64,000 nucleotides of DNA from Bifidobacterium felsineum (GTDB lineage: Bacteria > Actinomycetota > Actinomycetes > Actinomycetales > Bifidobacteriaceae). The translations under genes and the position numbers were made by a program. Location of the stretch: positions 473,174 to 537,173 of the forward strand of contig NZ_PEBJ01000002.1 in assembly GCF_002802915.1 (NCBI RefSeq), read 5' to 3'. This document shows, one piece after another, positions 18,287 through 25,975 of the stretch. Position 1 is the stretch's first letter, and the number at the start of each line of letters is the position of its first letter. Below the pieces are notes generated by a model that worked only from the letters and a program-made list of their open reading frames with translations, had not been told where the DNA came from and did no database searches.

Positions 18287-19447
18287 CTACTGCGCTTTCT
18301 TCCTCTCGTATTGCAAAGCGAACAGAACGAGCAGCAGAACAGCAACCATCGTAAACGGCAGACCGGCGAGACCAATCGTGTGATAGTTCATGCCGGACGC
18401 GTTCAACGCCATACCGCCGATCAACGAGCCGACCGCATTGCCACCATTGAAGGCGATTTGCACAGCTGCACCACCGATGAGCTCGCCACCGCCCTTGCCG
18501 GCTTCAGCCATCAAGAGCATCTGCGGACCATTGATAAAGAACAATCCGAATGCGATCCAGAAGGTCAACATCGCACAGGTTGCCAGATTGCCAGGCACGA
18601 GGAATACCATCAACAGACCCGCTGCGGAAATCGACTGACCGACCGCAGCGGTCACCGAATGCAGCCAACGATCAGCGAGATGTCCGCCGGCGAGACCGCC
18701 AACCACCATGCCGAACCCGGCCAGCATCATCAGCAGCGGAATCCACTGTGAATCGTAGCCGCCGGTTTTCTGCAGCCACGGAGATACGTAACTCCACCAG
18801 CAGAACACGCCGGAATTACCGACGAACACGGCACCGAGCACCAGCCATGGGCCTGGCTTGGCAAGGAATCGGAACTGGCCGGCAAGGCCGGCATCCGGCA
18901 CGGCTGCGATAAGCGGCATCCAAGCCAAGGTCAATATGATGGTGAGGCCTGCTCCGATGGCCAGAATGATGAAGGCCAGTCGCCAGTTGAGATATTCGGC
19001 GAGCAGTGTGCCCGCCGGAACACCGAGCATATTGGCGAGGGTCTGGCCAGTGACCATTACGGATACGGCTTTGCCTTCACGGCCTTTGTCGGCGAGTGCC
19101 TTGGCGATCACCGTACCGGTACCAAAGAATGCTCCATGGGGCAGACCCGCGATGAACCGGGCGATAACGAGCACGATGGCATTCGGCGCGGCAGCACTCA
19201 GCGCGTTGCCGATCAAGGCGAGCGCCATAAACAGTATCACCAGATGTTTCGGACTGGTTTTGCGGCCGAAGACCAGCATCGTAACGCCGACGCACACTCC
19301 GATGGCATACGCGGAGATGAAGTGTCCTGCAGTCGGGATAGAAACGTTCATGGCAGCCGCCGTCTGCGGCAGGATACCCATCATCACGAATTCGGCCGCA
19401 CCAAGCACGAACGCTCCTGCAGCGATCGACAGCAGGCTTTTCTTCAT
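18287..19447 (-). CDS. MFS transporter, DHA1 drug/sugar efflux type
   Basis: The 386-residue protein has about 12 membrane segments. It begins MKKSLLSIAAGAFVLGAAEF and continues with VMMGILPQTAAAMNVSIPTAG, a beginning typical of AraJ/PbuE/YdhP-like exporters. The N-terminal half also contains ARFIAGLPHGAFFGTGTVIAK, equivalent to the conserved motif of DHA1 members. Efflux by proton antiport is inferred from family; the substrate is unknown. It converges on mmuM, with about 42 bases between them. Confidence 0.85.
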   Translation of the reverse strand: MKKSLLSIAAGAFVLGAAEFVMMGILPQTAAAMNVSIPTAGHFISAYAIGVCVGVTMLVFGRKTSPKHLVILFMALALIGNALSAAAPNAIVLVIARFIAGLPHGAFFGTGTVIAKALADKGREGKAVSVMVTGQTLANMLGVPAGTLLAEYLNWRLAFIILAIGAGLTIILTLAWMPLIAAVPDAGLAGQFRFLAKPGPWLVLGAVFVGNSGVFCWWSYVSPWLQKTGGYDSQWIPLLMMLAGFGMVVGGLAGGHLADRWLHSVTAAVGQSISAAGLLMVFLVPGNLATCAMLTFWIAFGLFFINGPQMLLMAEAGKGGGELIGGAAVQIAFNGGNAVGSLIGGMALNASGMNYHTIGLAGLPFTMVAVLLLVLFALQYERKKAQ

Positions 19448-19647
19448 GTGCTGACTCCTCTATCCCAGTTATTTGCATAGTCATTTACAGCCATTACGCT
19501 GTGTTGTGCGCGCTAACAAACCGTTCCGAGTATATGCCGTGGGTTGGAAGCTGCAAGACTCTTAGCCATTCGAACTCACATGCCAAGTAATCTAAGATTG
19601 TAGGATTATGTTGCATGACATCGGAGTCATCTGAAGGAGAAGGAATC

Positions 19648-20477
19648 ATGGGCGCTGGAGCCACTCAAAAGAAGCCATGGTACAAGCGTTGGTGGGGCAT
19701 CCTCATCATTGCATTATTCACCATCGGACTTATCGGATACATATTCACCCATCAAAAAACATACCTGACGTCACTGGGCAAACAGTCGCCGAAGCTAAAA
19801 CCACACTCAATCAGGAAGGCTTCACTCAAATCACCGTAACCCCTGATACGAAAGGAGGCGACGGAAAATGGAAGGTAGAGACTCAGACGCCAGAATCGGA
19901 TAGCAAGCAGAAAACGTCTGTATCGGTAACGCTTAACGCAGTGCGCGACAACTCAGATTTACCTGATATCGCTGAAAAAGGCATGATGCTCGACGAAGTA
20001 CTTATTCAGCTGGAAAACGAAGGCTACTCCACATCAGACTACAAGATTAAGAGCGACAGCGGGAAAGCTGTGCTCAAACCATCGAACTGGATTGTACTGT
20101 CAGCAAAAGATGGAGTCATCCGCGTGCATAACAAAGTCGCAGATGAAGAGGAAGCCAGAAAGAAAGCCGAAGAAGAAAAGAGAAAAGCCGAAGAAGAGGC
20201 AGCACGAAAAGCCGAAGAAGAAAAGAAAGCAGCCGAGGAGGCAGCGCGTCAGCAAGCGGAGCAACAGGCCGCAGCAGAAGAGGCTGCACGTCAAGCACAG
20301 CAACAACAGCAACAACAGCAACAACAGCAAGCTCAGCAGTCAGCTCCCCAATCATCAACCGGAACAGTGCACGGTGGATCATTCTGCAGCAGCCAAGGCG
20401 CTACCGGCAGATCGTCAGCAGGCACTTTGCTGACATGTCGAGTTGCATCGGACGGCAGACTTCGCTGGATGAAATAA
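19648..20477 (+). pseudogene. PASTA-domain membrane protein gene interrupted by a frameshift
   Basis: The start at 19648 (after AAGGAGAAGGAATC) encodes a short cytoplasmic stretch and one membrane segment (RWWGILIIALFTIGLIGYIF). In this frame the protein turns into unrelated sequence after a run of six A at 19754-19759 and stops at 19839. The continuation lies in the -1 frame: a PASTA repeat beginning IPDVTGQTVAEAKTTL, a second PASTA-like repeat, an E/K/A-rich coiled coil, a polyglutamine tract and a C-terminal motif GSFCSSQGATG...SDGRLRW. One extra A would join both parts. PASTA domains bind peptidoglycan. The break may be a true mutation, a sequence error or ribosomal slippage. Confidence 0.75.
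20298..20330 (+). repeat. CAACAACAG microsatellite encoding polyglutamine
   Basis: The 9-base unit CAGCAACAA is repeated about three and a half times in frame within the PASTA gene, giving an uninterrupted run of glutamines. Such tracts can vary in copy number by replication slippage. Confidence 0.85.
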
Positions 20478-20639
20478 CTAGCAACATCATTATCTCGGAC
20501 TTCCTCAAACCGTATCGGTTGGATGTCGGCCGTGTTCCATGCTTTTGTGGGGGCACGGACACTCTGCTGTTTCATGTGGTCACGGACAATTCCACGCGAT
20601 TCGACCATCGCCGGTACAACACTGGTTTGCTGATATGTA

Positions 20640-20880
20640 CCTTGGCAACCGCATTAGTCAGAATAAACTCCTCAGCACTGTGTGTGTCCAGCTGCTTCCA
20701 TGCTGCCTTCGACGCTGGTATGAGACGGCCATCTGCACAGCAAACCGATTCCAGGTTGGAAGCGTATCTGAACAAAATGACCACGCCTTGGATGCGTCAT
20801 CAACCTTCCAAGGACACAGTATCAATCGTCTGGTTTCAACGGTTTTGTTCAGGCTGTCCCCTTCACCGGACGAAAACAAT
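20640..20880 (-). pseudogene. Degenerate fragment of a GNAT acetyltransferase gene
   Basis: On the minus strand the region reads ETRRLILCPWKVDDASKAW in one frame and ILFRYASNLESVCCADG in another. These match consecutive pieces of the intact acetyltransferase encoded at 22760-23419 (ETERLLLRPWKVDDAAEAE, SLFRYASDPEIGLLCGW). The two pieces are in different frames and the C-terminal two thirds are missing. The similarity extends past the 5' end into the untranslated leader and a hairpin at 20913-20946, which also resembles the leader of the intact gene. It is therefore a decayed duplicate. The stretch 20478-20640 shows nothing recognisable. Confidence 0.75.
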
Positions 20881-20960
20881 GAGCCTGCATGCTAGCACGG
20901 AACCGCAGAAACAGAATGGCCCACTCCCCTATTCAAAGAATGGGCTCTGTATATCTGTCA

Positions 20961-21275
20961 TCAATCAACGAGCTTTAGCCCTATGACGCAGGCGACCAGT
21001 CCAATGATGAGCAGAATCCGTATTAGCGAAATGGCTTCCTCTCCGCTAAGCATGCCATAAACAGCAGTGATTGCCGCGCCAATGCCAACCCATATCGCGT
21101 ATGAAGTACCAATGGGGATGTGTTTCATCGCATAGGAAAGTCCGCCCATGCTGGCAACGAGGCCAATCACAAACACCACGGTGGGAATCAGTCGGGAAAA
21201 GCCCTTGGAGCGGTCAAGTGCAATAGCCCACACAGATTCACAGATACCGGAAATTACAAGAACAAACCAAGGCAT
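20961..21275 (-). CDS. sugE: SMR-family guanidinium exporter (SugE/Gdx type)
   Basis: The 104-residue protein has four membrane helices. It begins MPWFVLVISGICESVWAIAL with the essential membrane glutamate (Glu13) and includes YAMKHIPIGTSYAIWVGIGA, the SugE/Gdx variant of the small multidrug resistance fold. Gdx proteins export guanidinium in exchange for protons as antiparallel dimers. The upstream leader carries a guanidine-III riboswitch, which strongly supports this substrate over drugs. ATG at 21275 is favoured because the AGGAG lies about ten bases before it; an in-frame ATG three codons earlier is too close. Confidence 0.93.
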   Translation of the reverse strand: MPWFVLVISGICESVWAIALDRSKGFSRLIPTVVFVIGLVASMGGLSYAMKHIPIGTSYAIWVGIGAAITAVYGMLSGEEAISLIRILLIIGLVACVIGLKLVD

Positions 21276-21293
21276 AACCGTCATACTCCTCAT

Positions 21294-21338
21294 GCATGGC
21301 AAGTCTTGTCAAACCGGGTACTTGTCCATCGTCCGGGA
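21294..21338 (-). promoter_or_regulatory. Guanidine-III (ykkC-III) riboswitch
   Basis: Read on the minus strand, the leader of sugE contains CCGGACGA, then GTACCCGGT, then GACAAGAC in the order and spacing of the guanidine-III riboswitch. CCGG pairs with CCGG in stem P1. TGG(A)CAAGT pairs with ACTTGCCA downstream to make the pseudoknot, with one bulged A. The ribosome binding site AGGAG lies a few bases after the pseudoknot, so ligand binding probably controls translation start of the exporter. Confidence 0.88.
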
Positions 21339-21507
21339 GCAACGCTAGCTCTACCTATTACGATAACACAGCCGAAAATAGAATGGATTTGCGTATATCC
21401 ATGATTCATTCCCCACTTCCGGTCGTGGAACCGACGACTTATGTACTGAAGCATCGGGACTGTCTCGGAAAGTGCGTGACAGTTGTGTTTGTCAAGCGTC
21501 CTTCGGG

Positions 21508-21810
21508 TCAGGCGTCCACGAGTGGGCGGATGTCGCCGAGGGTGCTGGGGTCGAAGGTGAGCAGGTCGTAGTCGGTCTGGAGGTTGGCCCAGAAGTCGGC
21601 GGTGGTGCCGAGCGCCTTGCCGAGCCGCCATGCCATTGGCGTGGTGATGCGGCGTTTGCCGTTGACGATTTCGCCGATGGCGGTCTCGCTCACGCCGATG
21701 GTCTTGGCGAGCCGGTAGCAGCTGATGCCGAGCGGTTGGAGGAATTCCTCGTCCAGTATCTCGCCGGGGGTGCTGTAGAGGTTATTTGTGGTAGTCGTCG
21801 AAGTAGACAT
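21508..21810 (-). CDS. higA: HigA-family antitoxin / XRE-like regulator
   Basis: The 100-residue protein has the HigA pattern: TPGEILDEEFLQPLGISCY, then a helix-turn-helix LAKTIGVSETAIGEIVNGKR and the tail RLGKALGTTADFWANLQTDYDL. The start is preceded by AAGGAGGCAACCG. Its gene overlaps the end of a HigB-like toxin gene by 29 bases, the usual HigB-HigA order. HigA neutralises the toxin and represses the operon. The antitoxin looks intact. Confidence 0.9.
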   Translation of the reverse strand: MSTSTTTTNNLYSTPGEILDEEFLQPLGISCYRLAKTIGVSETAIGEIVNGKRRITTPMAWRLGKALGTTADFWANLQTDYDLLTFDPSTLGDIRPLVDA

Positions 21811-21979
21811 CGGTTGCCTCCTTGTCGTCGTCCCATTCGAACACGAGCCGCCATTGCTGGTTGACGCGGATGCTCCAGTGGCCTTTCAGGTCGCCTTTCA
21901 ATGGTTCGAGCCGGTTGCCGGGCGGTATTTTGAGGTCGTGCAGTTCGCGGGCGGCCTTGAGCATCTGGAGTTTGCGCAT
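21782..21979 (-). CDS. HigB/RelE-like toxin, 5'-truncated
   Basis: The 65 residues from ATG at 21979 contain the typical C-terminal two thirds of a HigB toxin: PPGNRLEPLKGDLKGHWSIR and NQQWRLVFEW. Family members are usually about 92 residues. Toxin-like sequence (GGRYPKTYPAGLERVL) continues in frame upstream to about 22030, but there is no start codon before an in-frame stop near 22070. The 5' end appears to have been lost where it joins the DUF2442 gene. No good ribosome binding site precedes 21979. The mRNA-cleaving activity is therefore doubtful. Confidence 0.65.
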   Translation of the reverse strand: MRKLQMLKAARELHDLKIPPGNRLEPLKGDLKGHWSIRVNQQWRLVFEWDDDKEATDVYFDDYHK

Positions 21980-22302
21980 GAGGACTCGTTCGAGGCCGGC
22001 CGGGTAGGTTTTGGGGTATCGGCCTCCGTTGAGTGTTCGTACAGATACATGGGAGAGATGTCGATGTCACCATCACACCAAGTCAGAATCCCGTGATCGA
22101 TACGGAAATCCTCGAACGTCTTCTCATCCCGCAGCGGGGCGAAGGCGGGAACGTCATCGTACATTTCGGTGAAATCGCACAAACGCGTCTCGCCCGTGGA
22201 GAACTTCACCAGCATGACGTGATCATCCGTGACACGAGCCGAACGAACTTCCAACTCTAGCGCGGGCTCATCCGCGTACAGGATGCCATTCACTTCAAAC
22301 AT
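21898..22302 (-). CDS. DUF2442 domain protein with aberrant C terminus
   Basis: ATG at 22302 follows GGAAGGAGACCGTC. Residues 1-85 match DUF2442: MFEVNGILYADEPALELEV, VTDDHVMLVKFSTGETRLCD, FRIDHGILTWCDGDIDISPM and YLYEHS. Family members usually end soon after this last motif. Here another 45 or so residues (TPKPTRPASNESSCANS...) follow that are a frame-shifted reading of the HigB gene, so the natural stop seems to have been lost by recombination. DUF2442 genes commonly follow DUF4160 genes, as here, and the pair has been proposed to be toxin-antitoxin-like. Confidence 0.8.
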   Translation of the reverse strand: MFEVNGILYADEPALELEVRSARVTDDHVMLVKFSTGETRLCDFTEMYDDVPAFAPLRDEKTFEDFRIDHGILTWCDGDIDISPMYLYEHSTEADTPKPTRPASNESSCANSRCSRPPANCTTSKYRPATGSNH

Positions 22303-22316
22303 GACGGTCTCCTTCC

Positions 22317-22610
22317 TCACGAAAGCGGCTTGATACGATCGAACGGGCGTCCGGACACAGCCTCGTTCCACGCCTTGTGCAGCTCATCCTCATGCAATAC
22401 GAGCCTTGCCACCACCAGCTTGTACTGCTTGGCTGGAAGTGATCCGGCCAACAGCTCCCCGTCAATGCCGATGGACGCTTTGAAGTCGCCGTAGTACACA
22501 TGGACATGCGGCTTGTGGTGTTCGCTCTCGTCCTGATACATCATGCGGATGATGATTTTCCATAGAAACGACTCAACTCCGGCATGCCAGCCCCCATCCC
22601 GATACCTCAT
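22317..22610 (-). CDS. DUF4160 domain protein
   Basis: The 97-residue protein carries the DUF4160 core: IIIRMMYQDESEHHKPHVHV, then YYGDFKASIGIDGELLAGSL, then LVVARLVLHEDELHKAWNEA. The histidine cluster HHKPHVHV is characteristic. It ends 14 bases before the DUF2442 gene, forming the usual two-gene unit. The start has GAGG ten bases upstream. Function is unknown; a toxin-antitoxin-like role is a hypothesis from gene pairing only. Confidence 0.8.
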   Translation of the reverse strand: MRYRDGGWHAGVESFLWKIIIRMMYQDESEHHKPHVHVYYGDFKASIGIDGELLAGSLPAKQYKLVVARLVLHEDELHKAWNEAVSGRPFDRIKPLS

Positions 22611-22759
22611 ATGAGTTAAACCTCTACGTCGAGTATATGTCCACCAAACCTATCGCCATCGTCTATATCATCGGGCATTCAGTCAGCGTCAAACGATACA
22701 ATCGATGCCAACAGCAGCCTTCTATGCCTCCTTACAGTGCACAACCCGGAGGGCTCTGT

Positions 22760-23419
22760 TTATTCCGCTTCTTCTGACATCTTCAGGGCAAGATTGCTCG
22801 CATATACGGTAGTCTTATGTTCTAATTTCCATTCGTCCGCGGTAATGATGCGGAAAATATCGTCATGGTATTCGCCGATGAGTCCGAAGTAGTCATGCTG
22901 TGATTCAAAGATCATCCTCATTCCACATTTGACCATCACACGACCGGATTGGGCGTTCTCCTTGTAATGCCCGCCCCACACGGCGTCCTTGTGCAACGCA
23001 CCGAAAGCGTATCCGAGTACGGCGTCCAAGGCCTCGGGCATATAGCCCCTGCCCCAGAACGGGCGTCCGATCCAGTAGCCAAGCTCCATCGCATTGTCAC
23101 CGAGATACTTGCCATAGCGCTCCCTAAGTGCATCATCGGCCTCGACCGGGTCAATGGTGTAGTGGCTGACCGGCTTGAGCGCGATACTGCCGACCGGCTC
23201 GTTACCGTCGTCTTTGATGGCGATGGCCCAGTTGTTCTCCACGGCAAGAATGTTCTTAATGTCGTTCATGCTGCCTTCAGCGCTCTTGTGCGGCGGCCAT
23301 CCGCACAGCAATCCGATTTCAGGATCGGAAGCGTACCTGAACAATGACTCCGCCTCGGCTGCGTCATCAACCTTCCACGGGCGCAGCAGCAGACGTTCGG
23401 TTTCGATAGTTCCACTCAT
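22760..23419 (-). CDS. GNAT-family N-acetyltransferase (RimJ/RimL type)
   Basis: The 219-residue protein begins with the RimJ-like pattern TIETERLLLRPWKVDDAAEA and has AMELGYWIGRPFWGRGYMPE, where the R-x-x-W-G-R-G-Y segment forms the acetyl-CoA pyrophosphate loop. It transfers acetyl groups to a protein N terminus or small amine; the substrate is unknown. The start follows AAAGGAACAAT. A decayed copy of the same locus lies 2 kb to the left. The 149 bases between this gene and the DUF4160 gene hold nothing recognisable. Confidence 0.88.
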   Translation of the reverse strand: MSGTIETERLLLRPWKVDDAAEAESLFRYASDPEIGLLCGWPPHKSAEGSMNDIKNILAVENNWAIAIKDDGNEPVGSIALKPVSHYTIDPVEADDALRERYGKYLGDNAMELGYWIGRPFWGRGYMPEALDAVLGYAFGALHKDAVWGGHYKENAQSGRVMVKCGMRMIFESQHDYFGLIGEYHDDIFRIITADEWKLEHKTTVYASNLALKMSEEAE

Positions 23420-23482
23420 ATTGTTCCTTTCCCTGTTCGGGAATAATAAGCCTGCATGCTATCACTGAACCGCAGAAACAGA

Positions 23483-23513
23483 AGGACCCGCCCCCCTATT
23501 TAGGGAGCGGGTC
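23483..23513 (-). terminator. GC-rich hairpin, probable terminator upstream of the GNAT gene
   Basis: GGACCCGC and GCGGGTCC form an 8-bp stem with an inner CCCCTA/TAGGG stem. On the minus strand it is followed by TTCTGTTTCT. It probably stops transcription arriving from the tetR side. A diverged copy stands before the GNAT pseudogene at 20913-20946. Confidence 0.55.
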
Positions 23514-23548
23514 CTGTGTTCGTCCATGTCAAACTAGGCGACGTAGCG

Positions 23549-23666
23549 TGTCGCAAATCTTGCGACATTCGCGGTTTTCCATCAGCGTTGTCGCACTGTT
23601 TGCGACAACGAGATTGGCTCTATATTAGTGTTTACTGACATTGACCTTGAACTCGGCCTTTTCGCC
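23549..23666 (-). pseudogene. ychF 3'-end remnant with two downstream hairpins (remnant D)
   Basis: The minus-strand codons at 23666-23625 read GEKAEFKVNVSKH and then stop, resembling the YchF C terminus ([12 protein letters not shown] and stop) of the gene at 35512. Just past the stop lie two palindromes, 25 bp at 23586-23610 and 19 bp at 23549-23567, both built on TGTCGCA/TGCGACA. They occupy the place of the ychF terminator hairpin. Only about 40 coding bases are left. It marks the far end of the first of four cargo blocks downstream of ychF. Confidence 0.6.
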
Positions 23667-23686
23667 TCACTGTGGCAGAAAACCAA

Positions 23687-24277
23687 TCATGTTCGGTACG
23701 GCAGTTCGGGGCGGAGGGAATAGCGTCGTCCGCCGAAAGGCGCGCCCCACTCCCGTTGTGCGAGCCTGCCGATGATGCGGGCCGAGACCTCGGTGACGGA
23801 TTCCCGGCTGTACGGTCCTTCGGCCGCGAGCGCACGCATGGCGTACATCGCCCCTCCGATGACGAAGGTGAGGAGGATGTCCTCTTCCTCGGTGGTGTCT
23901 TCCGTCAGATAGAACTGTCGCAGGTGTCGTTCTATTTTGTCGTACAGCACGTCCTGCCTGCCGCGGAACAGTATGTCTATGGCGTCTTTTCTCGTGTCCA
24001 TGGCCGCCGGCACGTTTCCGAGGAAGACCAAAGGGTCGGTGAACAGCTTGTCCTTGTATGGAAACGCCTCGAAGCATTCATCAAGGACCATGTCCTCAAG
24101 CTGGTCCGACAGGTCGAACACGTCGGTGTAGTGATGGTAGAACGTCGACTTGTTGATCAGAGCCTCCGCGCAGATGTCGCGCACCCTGACCCGCTCCAAC
24201 GGCTGGGTTCGCCGCAATGTCAGGAAGGCCTCGCGGATCGCCTTTCGTGTTTTGACAATACGTAGATCCTCCGCCAT
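23687..24277 (-). CDS. TetR/AcrR family transcriptional regulator
   Basis: The 196-residue protein has a TetR-type N-terminal helix-turn-helix: TRKAIREAFLTLRRTQPLER, VRDICAEALINKSTFYHHY and TDVFDLSDQLE. A variable ligand/dimer domain follows with a RYSLRPELPYRT tail. This HTH form belongs to the YxaF/DhaS-like group. It is divergent from an MFS exporter and S15 hydrolase operon and is likely to repress it. The start at 24277 is preferred to an upstream ATG because it fits the family N terminus. Confidence 0.88.
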   Translation of the reverse strand: MAEDLRIVKTRKAIREAFLTLRRTQPLERVRVRDICAEALINKSTFYHHYTDVFDLSDQLEDMVLDECFEAFPYKDKLFTDPLVFLGNVPAAMDTRKDAIDILFRGRQDVLYDKIERHLRQFYLTEDTTEEEDILLTFVIGGAMYAMRALAAEGPYSRESVTEVSARIIGRLAQREWGAPFGGRRYSLRPELPYRT

Positions 24278-24382
24278 GCGTGACCCCCGTTTCCGTATCC
24301 ATGTGGGCGATGTCGATAAGCGACATTTTCGCCTATCGGTCGCATATGCTCCCTGCGACGATTTCCGTCGGTTGAAGATATG

Positions 24383-24396
24383 CAACCTTGGTTGCT
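24383..24396. promoter_or_regulatory. Candidate TetR operator
   Basis: GCAACC TT GGTTGC is a perfect 14-bp palindrome in the 212-base divergent space between the tetR and MFS genes. Related half-sites CGGTTGA and TCAACCA flank it at about 24369 and 24418. Its position between two divergent promoters makes it a plausible binding site for the adjacent regulator. Confidence 0.45.
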
Positions 24397-24489
24397 AAAT
24401 AGACATTAGACCGATAATCAACCACGGTCAAATTGCAGCGGTACGGCCGAAACCAGTGCCGGACCTTCGACGGAAAGGAACCTGCTTCT

Positions 24490-25884
24490 ATGGGATTGAC
24501 CCGAAAACAACGCATTACGGTCATCGTGCTGTTGACGGGCACGGTGCTCGCCATTCTCGACTTGTCGTTTCTGTCTCCGGCATTGCCGTCCATCATGGAA
24601 GACTTCAGCATCGACGCGACCACGGCCCAGTGGCTGTCGAGCGCGTATTCGCTGGTCGAAGCGTTGATCATCCCCCTGTCGGCATACCTGCTCGGACGTT
24701 TTTCGACCAAGCGCCTGTTCGTTGCCGCGATGGGTATATTCTCCGCAGGAAGCCTGCTGGCCGCGTGGGGGCCGAATTTCGCAGTCCTGCTCGTTGGCCG
24801 CGTCTGTCAGGCGGCATGTACGGGAATTCTGCTGCCCATGGTGATGACCGAGATCGTACTCATCTTCCCTCGCGAACGACGCGGGACGGCCATGGGCCTG
24901 ATTGGCCTATTGGTAGGATTCGCGCCGGCGATCGGCCCGACGGTGTCCGGACTGTTGATCGATTCCGTCGGCTGGCATGCGCTGTTCCTTATCGTCGGAG
25001 TACTCGGCATCATCATTCTCTGCGTCGCGATGGTGGTGCTTGAAACCAAGGAGACGGCTGCCCGGACACCGTTCGACGCCTTGTCCGTGGCATTGTCGTC
25101 AATCGGACTGCTGTGCATACTGTACGGCTTGTCGACGTTCGCATCGACCAGCAATACCACCATTATCATCGTCCTCATCGTGATCGGCGCCGCTCTTATC
25201 GCGTTGTTCGTCGTTCGCCAGTTGAGGCTTGAGCAGCCCATGCTCGACATGCGCGTATTCCGTTCCCGCAGGTTTTCCAGTTCCGTCGCCGTCATCGCAC
25301 TCACGCAGGGCGTGTATCTCGGCATCGGCACCGTGCTGCCCCTGTTCGTTCAGATCGTCAAAGGCGAATCCGCCGTGATGAGTGGACTCGTCGTACTGCC
25401 CGGCGCTCTGCTCAGCGCGGCGATGGCGCTGGTATCCGGCAAACTGTACGACCGGTTCGGCGTGCATGTCCCGGCTCGGGCAGGCAGTGTGTGCACCCTC
25501 GCCGGCATCGCACTGCTTGCCACAATGCCGATGGACACCAGCATGCCGGTCGTCGCCATCGCCTACACACTGTGCTCGGTAGGCGTGCAACTGATTATCA
25601 CGCCCTGCAACACATGGGGCATCAATTCGTTGAGCAATGCTCTCGTGCGCCATGCGAATGCCGCCGCCCAGACCTCAAACCAGATCAGCAATTCCTTCAT
25701 GGTCGCGCTGATCATATCGTTCTCCGCGCTATCCTCCGTGATCGCACCCAAGGCCACGGAACTCGAAGCGGCATACTACGGCGACAAAATCGCGTTCATC
25801 GCCGCCGCGGCGATTCTGCTGGCGCTGGCGGCATTCATCGCGATCTTCATACGCGACCGCAAAACCGACACCATCGTCGAATAA
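24490..25884 (+). CDS. MFS multidrug transporter, DHA2 (14-helix) type
   Basis: The 464-residue protein starts MGLTRKQRITVIVLLTGTVL, after GGAAAGGA, and continues LAILDLSFLSPALPSIMEDF, a DHA2/EmrB-QacA opening with the acidic residue of motif D1. AQWLSSAYSLVEALIIPLSAYLL follows, and FSTKRLFV corresponds to motif A. About 14 membrane segments are predicted. It should export a toxic compound by proton antiport. It is the first gene of an operon with the S15-type hydrolase and is divergent from tetR. Confidence 0.88.
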   Translation: MGLTRKQRITVIVLLTGTVLAILDLSFLSPALPSIMEDFSIDATTAQWLSSAYSLVEALIIPLSAYLLGRFSTKRLFVAAMGIFSAGSLLAAWGPNFAVLLVGRVCQAACTGILLPMVMTEIVLIFPRERRGTAMGLIGLLVGFAPAIGPTVSGLLIDSVGWHALFLIVGVLGIIILCVAMVVLETKETAARTPFDALSVALSSIGLLCILYGLSTFASTSNTTIIIVLIVIGAALIALFVVRQLRLEQPMLDMRVFRSRRFSSSVAVIALTQGVYLGIGTVLPLFVQIVKGESAVMSGLVVLPGALLSAAMALVSGKLYDRFGVHVPARAGSVCTLAGIALLATMPMDTSMPVVAIAYTLCSVGVQLIITPCNTWGINSLSNALVRHANAAAQTSNQISNSFMVALIISFSALSSVIAPKATELEAAYYGDKIAFIAAAAILLALAAFIAIFIRDRKTDTIVE

Positions 25885-25975
25885 GAAATATCCGGCCAGT
25901 CGTCCAAAAGGACACACGCCAACCGAATCACATCATCTGTCCTCCATTACAAGTCCCATCACAGAAAGGAACATT

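Noticed and set aside
19754..19760. A AAA AAC as a programmed -1 frameshift heptamer
   Set aside because: The reading frame here is CAA AAA ACA, so the heptamer is not in the phase needed for classic double-tRNA slippage. Slippage remains only one of several explanations.
20100..20330. Leucine-rich minus-strand frame
   Set aside because: It arises from the CAG/GAA-rich coding strand of the PASTA gene.
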